A DNA stretch of 64,000 nt from Cladophialophora immunda (lineage: Eukaryota > Ascomycota > Eurotiomycetes > Chaetothyriales > Herpotrichiellaceae). The notes below the pieces were generated by a model that saw nothing but the letters and a program-made list of their open reading frames with translations, made no database searches and was not told where the DNA came from. The translations under genes were made by a program, and so were the position numbers. Below, piece after piece: positions 54,876 to 64,000 of the stretch (within the stretch, counting starts at the first letter, position 1; every line of letters begins with the position of its first letter). The stretch covers positions 2,440,485 through 2,504,484 of the forward strand of contig NW_015622542.1 of the NCBI RefSeq assembly GCF_000835495.1, read 5' to 3'.

Positions 54876-55398
54876 TCCGGAAGAAAAGGCCTAGATAATG
54901 GGAGCTGGAGGAATATCAATATCATTCCCAGACTTGGGTCGGGGGGAAAGAGCGCTTTCAATATATATATGTACAGCATTATGGTACTGGTTGGACAGGC
55001 AGAGATTAACGCCCGTTTCAGCCAAGCAGAGCACTTGATGTACAAGCAAGACCAATTTCAACAGCACAGCCTCCGGCTTGGAACACTCGAACGGAGTTCA
55101 ACCCACACGATTTGAGAGGATAGATCGCCAGGGGGAAAGACTTGAATCCAGAATCTAGGATCAAGAATAGTCTGGCACCTATCTGGGCATGTTAAGCGAG
55201 TGCGAGTGCGAAAAGCGAGTGCGACGTGCAGAAAACGCTAGTGCCCGCGAAGCACGGCCTCGTAGCCCCACGCCATTTGGAACCCATCAATTTGGCCGAC
55301 AGTGGCTTTTTACCGTACACGGCGGTAAGAGGCTGCTGTTTCAAAAGTCAAACGCGCCCCAGGAAGCGTCGGCGACCAGCGACATTGACATAGCCCCA
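54876..55398. other. Intergenic upstream of RTA1-family gene
   Basis: RTA1 promoter region and 3' flank of the third regulator. A TATA-like atatatatatg occurs near 54960-54970. A gagtgcgagtgcgaaaagcgagtgcga direct repeat lies at about 55197-55224. No gene seen. Confidence 0.5.
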
Positions 55399-56586
55399 TC
55401 ACCCGGCCTTGCATGGCAAGTCGAAGCATTCAGGGGGACAACATATCTCCGCCTTGCGAGCGGGGGCCGGCTCATCGCAAACCGTTCTCTCTGAAGAAAG
55501 ATGGCTCGACAACTCGGTGACCAGCATTTGGCCTAACCGTTGGGCCCACCAGAGCCCTTCCAACTGACCAAGGAGCGTGCCCCATTGGATGAATATCACC
55601 GTGGCCACAGGATCCCTGGTGCGCAGTCCGTCCAGAACACTGTCTCCCGCATCGTACAACCATTTGATCACCCTATATCGATTGGTTGTGAAGATCTTCT
55701 CAAACTCTACGATCGCCCGCTGGTAGATTTGATGTTGATCCGAGTTGGGACCGCAATGGAAACAATCATTCGCGCGGTGTAAATGCTGAACCAGAAGGTC
55801 TCTGTCGGCCCCGGTCACAGGACAAGGATCCCACGGTGCTTCGAAGATCGTGTGAAAGGGCCCGTCCTGGAGCCCTCGATGATTAATCTCCACGATCGAT
55901 GCGATTCCCTTGATATAGTTGAACAGTTGTAGGACGCTCTCCGTGGCGGCGGCTGTTGGGTCCTGCGCTCCATCTGGCAGCAACGGAAAGGTGATAGTGC
56001 AGGCCATGGTGAGGATCGAGCAAGCAAAGATAGCTCCAGTCTCTGAAGGAGGCAAGTGTCGCAGACGGTGGCGTAACGCAGAGATTGCCTTGCTGTGGTG
56101 TTGAAGGGCGCCCCGGACATAAGATGCCATGGATACCGGATCACTTGTTTCGCTCGCCATCTGTACCGAGGTGAAGGCCAGAATAGCCTCCATCAAATAT
56201 ACGTGCTTCACTGCTTCTTTGACAACACTCTCCCGGAATACATCCGCGTTTTTGGGCGTGAAGCTGTAACATGTCCTTGTGCACCATTGCTGCATCAACT
56301 CCAACTCCTTGAGCCTCCGGGACTGGTCAGACGCCTCGACGGCGAGGTCCCGTGCAGCTGGCCAGGGTCGATCGATACTCGATGGCGGTACCTCGGCGAC
56401 TACCTCACTCGAGTTGCATTTGCGAATCATTCGCTCACTGTGAGCCGCCGACTTTGCATATTGGCACGGAATCTGTCGAACGGAACAATTGGCACAAGGG
56501 GGTCCAACTTCGTCGCACTTGACGTGCCGTTTCTTGCATTGCATACATCCGTTACGCGATTTGTTATGGGGGCGCTTGGTTGCCAT
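55399..56586 (-). CDS. UPC2-like Zn2Cys6 transcription factor
   Basis: A single exon of 395 codons starting at the ATG at 56586. The N-terminal zinc cluster is NGCMQCKKRHVKC then DEVGPPCANCSVRQIPC, all six Cys present. After a short linker comes a region with KELELMQQWCTRTCYSF, VYLMEAILAFTSVQMA, AISALRHRLRHLPPSE and VEINHRGLQDGPF. These match sterol-uptake-control-type regulators (UPC2/ECM22-like and related fungal proteins of 350-450 residues). Nuclear. No introns. It is upstream of and parallel to the RTA1-family gene. The function could concern sterol or lipid response, but many fungal members of this subfamily have unknown roles. Confidence 0.87.
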   Translation of the reverse strand: MATKRPHNKSRNGCMQCKKRHVKCDEVGPPCANCSVRQIPCQYAKSAAHSERMIRKCNSSEVVAEVPPSSIDRPWPAARDLAVEASDQSRRLKELELMQQWCTRTCYSFTPKNADVFRESVVKEAVKHVYLMEAILAFTSVQMASETSDPVSMASYVRGALQHHSKAISALRHRLRHLPPSETGAIFACSILTMACTITFPLLPDGAQDPTAAATESVLQLFNYIKGIASIVEINHRGLQDGPFHTIFEAPWDPCPVTGADRDLLVQHLHRANDCFHCGPNSDQHQIYQRAIVEFEKIFTTNRYRVIKWLYDAGDSVLDGLRTRDPVATVIFIQWGTLLGQLEGLWWAQRLGQMLVTELSSHLSSERTVCDEPAPARKAEICCPPECFDLPCKAG

Positions 56587-58586
56587 GACGAATCCCCAAC
56601 CTCGTGTAAGATCGGTAGTGAGCTCTCATGTGGCCTACCCCGATGCGAATGTTTAAGACAGAGCGTGATTCAGGCACCAGTCAATTACTAGGTTTTGACC
56701 AAGCAGCGTCGTTCTTGCACCGCCACCGCCAAAGAGGAGATATCGCCTTGACGCTGTGAAAAGGGGGTAACACGTGCCAAGGCGCCAGTAGCTCAGACAA
56801 AAGCGGCTGGAGGCTATGCCCTCATTTTTAGCTTAGTTCACTTTCACCTTTCGGTTATGTTACAACACACAGTTGTCGGGCTCCAAAGGGACCTGCGCGA
56901 CTACGACGAAGGTGATGATCGACTGACCGCCTGGGCGCAGCATCGGTCGAAGAACCTCTGACGAGAATCTGAATCAACTCGAACCAGCTTCTGAGCGGCG
57001 TTGACCGCGATCTTGCCAACGAGGACAACAGGATGTTGGATAAGAAAACCAATACACAAATGCGGCGCTCTTTGACAGCGTGCAGAGCCACAGGCCGTGA
57101 AATTCGCGCAGCAAGAGGACAAAATCGTCCCCCAACAGACCGTCACATTGATGTTTTCACACTCAGGTCTATTGAATCAACATCAGCGAATCCTCTTCAT
57201 TTCAACTTGCGAGTAGGCGGCAAAGCCTCGAGGGACGCAAATGTGTGACGGGGGTCGTGTTCCTCGCCCAACCTCATCGGTTTCTTACCATTCCTCAATC
57301 GAGGAGCCCGGGGAGGTTCTGTCGACGTCCTTTAAGTTCTCCGAGTGATACTACCTGCCTATAGAACCAGTCTCGCGGTCCGCATCAGGACAGAAGCGCC
57401 ATAAGATGAATAAGAATGGCACAAAGCTCGTCTTCTGAGAGAGCAGGAGGATCAGCTGGACCAGATGCGAAACGGGATGAGCCAGCTCACTAAGGAACTC
57501 CAGGCAGAGAGGATACTGAGCGTGCAGAAAGCGATAGAGATCACTACATTTAGGAATCTACCAGGTTCCTAGACACCTGTCTGAAATATTGGCCTAGCCA
57601 AGGCGCAAGTATAGCCGATTTCCAGAAGGGCCACATTAGGCCGACTGTGTGTCGCTCAGGGACTACTTAGGGACCACTCAGGGAGCGCTCAGAGATGTTT
57701 AGCTGAAGGCTCAGTTAAAGCTCAGGTTAAAGCGGCCTTCGCACACCCTCTAGGATCAAACTGTGAATGGCAATGAGGTTTTTCGTTCTCGAGTAATCTA
57801 GGTACTACTAGGTAAAACTACAAGCACCAGCCACGGAGTAAACCATCCCCTCAACCTTGATAAGTAGTCTCCTTAAGGTCCTCTTTCGACGGGCCTTTTC
57901 GGGTGGATTAAGACTCTTTGTACGGGGTTTGGTGGATCTGAAGTTCGAATTGATCCTAATGCACCCACCTCATAAAAGGAGGCTTATCAGTGGAGAGTTG
58001 TCTTTGCCATCTTGATCTCGGATAGAAACGATATGGTGGTGACTGATGTAATGTTTCCTGCTCGCAGGACTCCAAACCTCCGAGTTAGATTGTGCTACGA
58101 CTGGAGGGTGAGCGTGAAGGTGAGTGTGGAAGGTCAGTAAAGAAGGCGACGAGGCTGAATGGATGTAAAGCGGCACGGCGCGGGGTGATTGGCCCGTGAC
58201 CGGATCGTGCCAAGTGGCGTCGTTGCTGTGGCCACCCAGAAAGTCCACAAAGCTGGGCTGCGATCCAAGAGTCGCCCGATGGTGCCCAGCGATCCCTCGA
58301 CCTCTCATTTCCCAGTCTGTACGAGTGCTGCGTCTTCATTTGATCGGTATGAGCAAATATATCTTCGCCTGGGATTGTCAATATTGATTTTGTTTCCATC
58401 GAACTCGAAACCCTGCCCTTTGCACGATACACACCGTACATACCTACGTTCTCCTCTCCGCAAGGCTCACTGCAACTTCGAGTGCCCCTACTCGAAGGTG
58501 CGCAGTCCAACCCACGAAGGACCCCTCGATGCCTCGCCATTAAATAAGTTCCCCCTCAGACTCTACGAGTACAACGGTCACCGGAA
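56587..58586. other. Intergenic with degenerate coding-like fragment
   Basis: No intact gene. At about 57,420-57,600 the plus strand encodes a coiled-coil-like stretch (LREQEDQLDQMRNG, SQLTKELQAER) soon broken by stops, reminiscent of transposon gag proteins. It is followed by repeated CTCAGGGA words (57,650-57,740) and an AT-richer part. I read this as a decayed mobile-element fragment. The rest is the promoter of the secreted-protein gene. Confidence 0.4.
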
Positions 58587-59390
58587 ATGCGTCCCCGAGT
58601 GCCCTGGATATTGATCTCAATCCTGCGCATTGCGGCTGCCACGGACGACGAATACTCGCCCTATTCCAACCCTCTCTTCGGCCTGTCGGACGATGCACTT
58701 CTGGTGAAAAGGCAGGGTTGCGAAGCGGGCCTCAACTCCTGCTCCGGTCTCGGGGCAGACAATGTCTGTTGTCCGTCGGACACAACCTGTGCTTTGGACC
58801 AAGCTGGACATGTTGCGTGCTGTCCGTCCAACGCAGTCTGTACGGGTACAATTGCGGGATCTATAACTGGATCGGCGACAGGATCAGGGTCGGAGTCAGG
58901 GATCGGTACAACGACGAGTACCGGGGTCGTGACGTTTACAGGAGTGGTGGGAGGCGGCTCAACAGTCACCAACCCGTACTATCCTTTTGTCTACGCACCG
59001 ACCTCCTTCCCCAATGCCGACTTGTGCTCCAGCGCATACACAAGCTGCCAGTCCGCCTCGACGGCTTGCTTCACGTCACTGGCAGGGGCCAATGGAGTCA
59101 CGATCGGTGGTCTCGGAGGAGGCATCACGGTGCAGGGAGTCTCGGGCACAATCCTCAGCTCGGCAAGCTCCATCTGCAGTTCCCTGAGCTCGGTGGGATG
59201 TTCTGGTCTACAGCAAGTGAGCCAGTGTACCATATTCGGGAGCGGCTCTGGAGTTGTGCCAACCACAACGGCGGGGACAAGTGGTATCATCCAGGTCGGG
59301 AACAACGGTCCTCGGCGGACAGCCTGTCCGGGAATGCTTTATGCAGCCGGCGCTGGGGCAGCAATTGGGGCCATGCGCGGAATTATATGA
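58587..59390 (+). CDS. Secreted Cys-rich protein, probably GPI-anchored
   Basis: A single exon of 267 codons. The N-terminus (VPWILISILRIAAAT) is a signal peptide, followed by a KRQG dibasic site. A Cys-rich block comes next (GCEAGLNSCSG, DNVCCPSDTTC, VACCPSNAVC), then a Gly/Ser/Thr-rich linker. A second region has paired Cys (LCSSAYTSCQSASTACF, SSICSSLSSVGCSGLQQVSQC), and the C-terminus is hydrophobic (GMLYAAGAGAAIGAM), compatible with a GPI signal. The first block resembles CC-containing extracellular fungal proteins, but I do not recognise a named family. It likely sits in the cell wall or is secreted. It could be wall-structural or an interaction protein; no enzyme motif is visible. The start is the only ATG giving a signal peptide. 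Confidence 0.7.
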   Translation: MRPRVPWILISILRIAAATDDEYSPYSNPLFGLSDDALLVKRQGCEAGLNSCSGLGADNVCCPSDTTCALDQAGHVACCPSNAVCTGTIAGSITGSATGSGSESGIGTTTSTGVVTFTGVVGGGSTVTNPYYPFVYAPTSFPNADLCSSAYTSCQSASTACFTSLAGANGVTIGGLGGGITVQGVSGTILSSASSICSSLSSVGCSGLQQVSQCTIFGSGSGVVPTTTAGTSGIIQVGNNGPRRTACPGMLYAAGAGAAIGAMRGII

Positions 59391-60653
59391 AAACGCGCGA
59401 ACCGTCTCTTCGAAAATCCATTCTGCCGCATCTCGAGGAGTTTGTTGGATGTGTTGAAACTAGTTAATGGACATATGACGACGAGACGACTTGTACATTG
59501 GAATTACAAAGCGTTTGTTTAAGAGGACAGGACCTGGATATCAGCCCCGTCAGGCCGGAGAGCTCGCGGGCTTTCTTTCCATCATCACACCAGATTAAGA
59601 CATCGGCAATGCCAGTTGCTCGGGATCTCTTTGCGTATATGGCGCTGGACCCGGTTGGCGCAAGCAAATTGGCACATCTTGGGGAGAGAATCTGGACAAT
59701 AACCATAGCAGCTGTTGGATAATAGTTGAACAGTACCAGAGGAACTGCCTGCTATGTATGGAGCATGGCCGAAAGAATCCAAGTACGGAGGACACAAATA
59801 TCAGAGCATGCCAGTGACGACGGATCTTTCCGTTCAATGTCAGGCTACGAGGTAATTAAGCATGCCTGTTCCTCCAGGGGGGGTATGGACTCTCCGTCTG
59901 CCATTCCCTCCAATTTCTCTTGTTGTGCTCTACGCAATCCTTCCCTCATTCTCCAGGATGGGAGAGAGTTCTCATCTAAGAAAATAGTTGCGCCTCAGTT
60001 CCGTGTTCTACACGGTGTGATCGTGGCATAGGGGACGGTGCAAAATGCCCCGGAAATCCAGCCGCTTTGCAACGTTTGCTGTTGTGTACGCCAGCCGGGT
60101 CGATTTCGGGGCTTATTGTCAGCTTCAATGGCCTTCCATCCACATCCCCATCCCCATCCTCGATATGTGGGCGCAGTAGTGAATCAGATCCCACCCCCTT
60201 GTCTGACCTATCGGAAACGGGACTCATAGAGTCATAGTTCGCATACTAGCACGGTTCTGAACGGTGCTTAGCCCAAACGAGTCACTGTATTCCAGAGCGA
60301 TGAGGTTGTTGCTCTTACGCGGTCGAGATGAGGCCGGCAACGACAAAAGGCCTGGATCCTGGACGGTAGGTAAGCCGTGCGAAATGGGAACTGTCCGCTA
60401 GTCTGCTGGACGATGCATCTTTGACAAAGCTGCTCACCTTACCTGACCCCTTGGAGGAAGGGATTAGTCGTTGTTGGCGGGATGGAGGGTCGAAGACATA
60501 TAAGATCCATCGCCTTTCGCTTCTGTTGTCGTGCTGTCTTCTCGAGTTCGTCTCTGAATTACTTCCCTTGAGAGGATCATACCTCTGGCAGAGCTCACGA
60601 ACAGATCGAATATATCTTCAACAAGGGCCTGGTGGTCCTGCTGCTCGGACAAC
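59391..60653. other. Intergenic
   Basis: 1.26 kb between the secreted-protein gene and the monooxygenase. A catccccatccccatcc-type short repeat lies near 60140-60160. Short frames only; nothing recognisable. Confidence 0.5.
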
Positions 60654-62688
60654 ATGTCGCGGAACATTCCGATTGTCGACACCGGTGTTGAAACAGATTG
60701 CTTGATTGTCGGAGCTGGCCCTGCTGGCGCCTCGCTGGCATGTTTCCTGATCAATTATGGTATGGTCGAGCTGATGGTCTTGTCGAACAAGGGCTGACAC
60801 TCGGGTATCTAGGACTGAGGGTGATGGTCATCTCGGACGCGCCGGGAACGACGGCGACTCCCAGAGCCCATCTGATCAACATGGCAGGCCTGGGTAGAAA
60901 CACGCCTACGCTGGTCTGGAATCATAGCTGACGGACAACAAGAGTGCATGCGCGATCTTGGCCTCGAAGAGGAATGTCTACGCCTTGGAAACCGAGGAGA
61001 CGCCCTCGATTCGATCCGCTGGTGCTATTCCATCACGGGGGTGGAGTATGGACGAATTCACGCCTGGGGTGCTGGACCGGCAAAGATGGTGCGCCTTGGA
61101 ATGCCTGGCTGACACGGGCTGCTGATCGGTATCACAGGGCGAGGTGGCAGATGTTAGTCCCTGTGCGTCGCTGGATCTCCCACAGACCTACCTGGAGCCG
61201 ATACTGGTCCGCTATGCAACCACTCATGGCGTCAAATGCCTCTTCAACACGTGTTTCGCAGAGGTTGACCAAGATGCCCGAGGATGCGTGACCACCGCTG
61301 TGAACAAAGTCCTCGGCCAGAAATTCAAGATCCGCTCCCGCTATGTTTTTGGTTGCGATGGAGCAAGGAGTCCCGTGGCCGCTCAGATCGGGCTCTCATA
61401 TAACGTCCAGCCGTCTGGAGGTGTCGCATACAACATCCTGTTTAACGCTGATCTGAGCGACATCATGAAACATCAGACGGGACACCTGCATTGGATAATG
61501 CAGCCAGACACGGAACTCGAGCACGGAATTGCCCCTGTGTTGCGGATGGTCAAGCCGTGGCATCAATGGATCCTGGTGGTCTTTCCCAAGCCAGGAGTGG
61601 ACATCAAAGCCTTTGGCTCCTCTCAAGAAGCTACTAACCAGGTCAACGATCTGATCAAGGCCGTGATAGGCGACGACAAAATCCCCTTTGAGGTGGTGGA
61701 CATATCTAGTTGGAGAATCAACGAGACAGCTGCCGAGTCCTATTCCAAGCAGAATGTGTAAGTTGTCTCACCGTCATCTCAGCCCGTTGGGTAGAAGGCG
61801 GCGCTGACGGTGATCAGGTTCTGCCTTGGCGATGCAGTCCACCGACATCCTCCTATTTTTGGTCTTGGGAGCAACACCTGTATACAGGACGCCTACAACT
61901 TGGCTTGGAAAGCGGCGCTGGTGTTGCAGGGGAAGGCGTCCCCAGCCTTGCTGGACACGTACAACGTGGAGCGGCAACCCGTGGGCCAAGATCTGGTCAA
62001 GTGGTCCAACGAGCTCCTCCGCAACCACGCGACTGTGTGGGGAGCGATCGGGATGTTTGGGGAGACGAAGGAGGAGCGAATCAAGGCCAACCAGGAACTG
62101 TCGGAGGCTTCAGAGGCCGGCAAGGTCCGGCGACAGCAACTCTTTGATGCTCTCGAACGACACCGCGGCGAAGGCGACAGCGTGGGCATGATGATGAACC
62201 AGTGGTACACATCCAGCGCCGTCTATATTGCGGACGAGGAGGGTCCTCAAGCCCCCTTCGCCGGCGACTACCTCACCCAGGCCCGCGTCAGTACCTACCC
62301 AGGAAACCGGCTTCCGCACGCATGGCTCAGCAAGGACGTGCCCAGCAAGGAGATTTCCACCCTCGACCTGGCCGGGAAGAGTGCCTTTGCGCTGTTTACC
62401 GGGCACGGCGGGGGCGCGTGGAAAGCCGCAGCCCAGGCCGTGGGAGACAAGCTGGGGATCCCCGTCAACGCGTTCGCCATCGGCTTTGGCCTCGACTACG
62501 CTGACAAATACCGCGACTGGACCAAGAGGAGGGAGGTCGAGGAGGACGGGTGCGTGCTCGTGCGACCTGACCGGTACGTTGCGTGGCGGGCCAAGCGGGG
62601 GTTGTCGACGACGACGGCGGCGGCGGCGGTGGCCACATCGTGCGAAGAAAAGCTCGAGCAAGTCTTGAGATCGATCTTGTCGCTCTAA
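60654..62688 (+). CDS. FAD-dependent aromatic monooxygenase (TfdB/PheA-like)
   Basis: Five exons: 60654-60759, 60813-60893, 60943-61088, 61138-61757 and 61818-62688, giving 607 residues. Introns are 53, 49, 49 and 60 nt, three of them clustered in the 5' end, so the N-terminus looks broken until spliced. Motifs are CLIVGAGPAGASLA (FAD GxGxxG at residue 20), PRAHLINMAGLECMRDLGL, DLPQTYLEPILVRYA, YVFGCDGARSPV (DG motif), and FCLGDAVHRHPPIFGLGSN (GD motif). The C-terminal ~170 residues form the thioredoxin-like domain of the phenol-hydroxylase group, ending in an Ala/Thr-rich tail. It hydroxylates a phenolic or polyketide aromatic with NAD(P)H and O2. Substrate unknown. All three flavin motifs are intact. 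The downstream part is GC-rich and produces antisense frames. Confidence 0.88.
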
Positions 62689-64000
62689 GGAGTTTGGAGT
62701 CCCGAGTTTCAGGACGAGGTATGCTTCAGCCGTCGGGTGATGAGCACCCGGCCATGCAGGTAAGGGGGAAAGATGTGTGAAAGACGTATGGGAAATCTAG
62801 GTATTGGAGCAATAGTATATCTTGATAGGGATCCTAAGCAAAAATCTTTCCATATCCCCGAGGTAATGGGTGCTGTCATATCTCATGTCTTACCAGGCCG
62901 TAAAGTCACATCCACGCCTGAGTATTTGCTCATTCACGCCCACATCCCCAAGCTCTTGCTTGTTCCATGCCTGGCAGGCTCGCTGGTCACCCGTGGGGCT
63001 GAAGGGCATTCCTGCACAGCGACTCAAGTTGCCATTCTCTTTCCTCCGTTAGTCTGCTCAAGGATGAAACTTTCTTCCCAGGCGAATGCTGGGCTTCGGG
63101 CAGAGTGAGACAACACGCGGGATGGTGCGCTGATGGTGGTGTGCGGGAGAGAGAGCCACAGGCACCAGATGCTTGGGTCTCTCCTTAGAAGCAAAGCTTA
63201 CTGACTTCACGCGGGACGGCGAAGAGAGTCAAGGACGAGTGTGTCAAGGTCCAGGCTGAATACCTACGACAAGGCATCATCTACATGGTCCTCTTCACGG
63301 TGCATCCCTACATAACTAGACTTCGACTCCATCCTCTGCTGGCGGGTCCCTGCATTTCCATCTCGACCTCCTCCACCTCCACTTGCATCTCCATCTCCAT
63401 CTCGACCCCTGTCGATTGCGCCTTGCTCCTTCAGAGTCAATGACATCAAGACTTTGGTACCGACACCAACCACCGAACCGTCCGCGACGGATCAGGTAGC
63501 TCGTCAAGCTTTCACCATGGAAGCAAATCGTGGCTCCTGGCGCTGCCTCGGAACTGACCATCACGATTCTGTATACGTCTCGTATCTCAGTGAAGGAGGA
63601 GTGTCTCTTTTATTTCAGACTGACACCGCCCAGACGTCGGTCGGCTTGATGCAGCGTTGCGCTTCTGTCGGCTATCCGTCAGATGCCATGCTGAATCTTC
63701 CAGGTTCAAGACAGACATCGTCTGGGGAAATAGGCTCACTCGTACCGCAGCGAATGAACCCCCCCCCTTCACCCTTCCGAGGTGGTGAGGTCACCACTGA
63801 TTCGGCCTGATTCGGTCCCTGGTGGAATTATCGACAAGTGCATCTTCTGTCGACCAATCTCGTTGTCGTCTCCCACACTGTCAACTGTCCGCTACCGGGA
63901 CAGTTAGCATCTAGACCTGCATGTTGCCTCGTATACACTTTTCACCTGCCAGAAGGGGAACTCTTGCATCCTAAGTCCTAGAACTCCTAGGTAAGGCGTC
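62689..64000. other. Right-edge intergenic
   Basis: No convincing gene in 1.3 kb. A CTCCA-type short repeat occurs at about 63355-63410, and a CCTAGG palindrome at 63986-63991. Frames of up to ~118 codons lack motifs. The next gene, if any, lies beyond the window. Confidence 0.5.

Noticed and set aside
63454..63810. 118-codon plus-strand frame at the right edge
   Set aside because: It does not begin with a well-placed ATG, has no motif, and overlaps a low-complexity CTCCA tract nearby.

Overview
The window looks like chromosomal DNA of a filamentous ascomycete (Pezizomycotina). The genes carry short introns of about 46-75 nt with GTRNGT-type donors and CTRAC-like branch sites. The gene content is typical of that group: Zn2Cys6 regulators, an RTA1 protein, an MTR-like amino-acid permease, a Git3-type receptor and a GH15 glucoamylase. 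I cannot name the species. All exon structures were joined by eye from reading frame, splice consensus and family motifs.

Region 0.7-18 kb is mostly housekeeping: an AAAP amino-acid permease, the splicing factor Cwf19, mitochondrial branched-chain dehydrogenase E2, a PI-PLC-X phospholipase, a TDT/Mae1-like anion transporter, a PRISE-type reductase, an initiator tRNA-Met, the Pol I factor Rrn6, and a small unknown protein with a 5'UTR intron. Region 18.6-25.1 kb holds a 2OG-Fe(II) oxygenase converging on a stand-alone adenylation-domain enzyme, which is divergent from a secreted glucoamylase with CBM20. Region 25.9-35.2 kb is a run of minus-strand genes: aldo/keto reductase, CHY/RING E3 ligase, mitochondrial malonyl-CoA:ACP transacylase and a Git3-like GPCR.

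From about 35.2 kb the character changes. A 4.2-kb gene-free tract is followed by a membrane-protein pseudogene (N-terminus missing, in-frame TAA). Next comes an accessory block: alpha/beta hydrolase, 8-exon sugar-porter MFS transporter, HSL-type esterase and a Zn2Cys6 regulator. Two diverged direct copies of an unexplained ~225-bp element flank this block. The element keeps three potential stem-loops in both copies, with G-U wobbles where the bases differ. Further on are a second Zn2Cys6 regulator, an RTA1-family membrane protein and a UPC2-like Zn2Cys6 regulator. The right end has a secreted, probably GPI-anchored Cys-rich protein and a TfdB/PheA-type flavin monooxygenase.

The hydrolase-transporter-esterase-regulator group reads like a small uptake-and-hydrolysis cluster for an esterified sugar-like substrate, but that is inference. 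The most unusual observation is the structured repeat pair at 41.1 and 50.65 kb. Next are the RIP-like nonsense mutation in the neighbouring pseudogene, the truncated NRPS-like enzyme beside the oxygenase, and a glucoamylase starch-binding domain lacking one ligand tryptophan.
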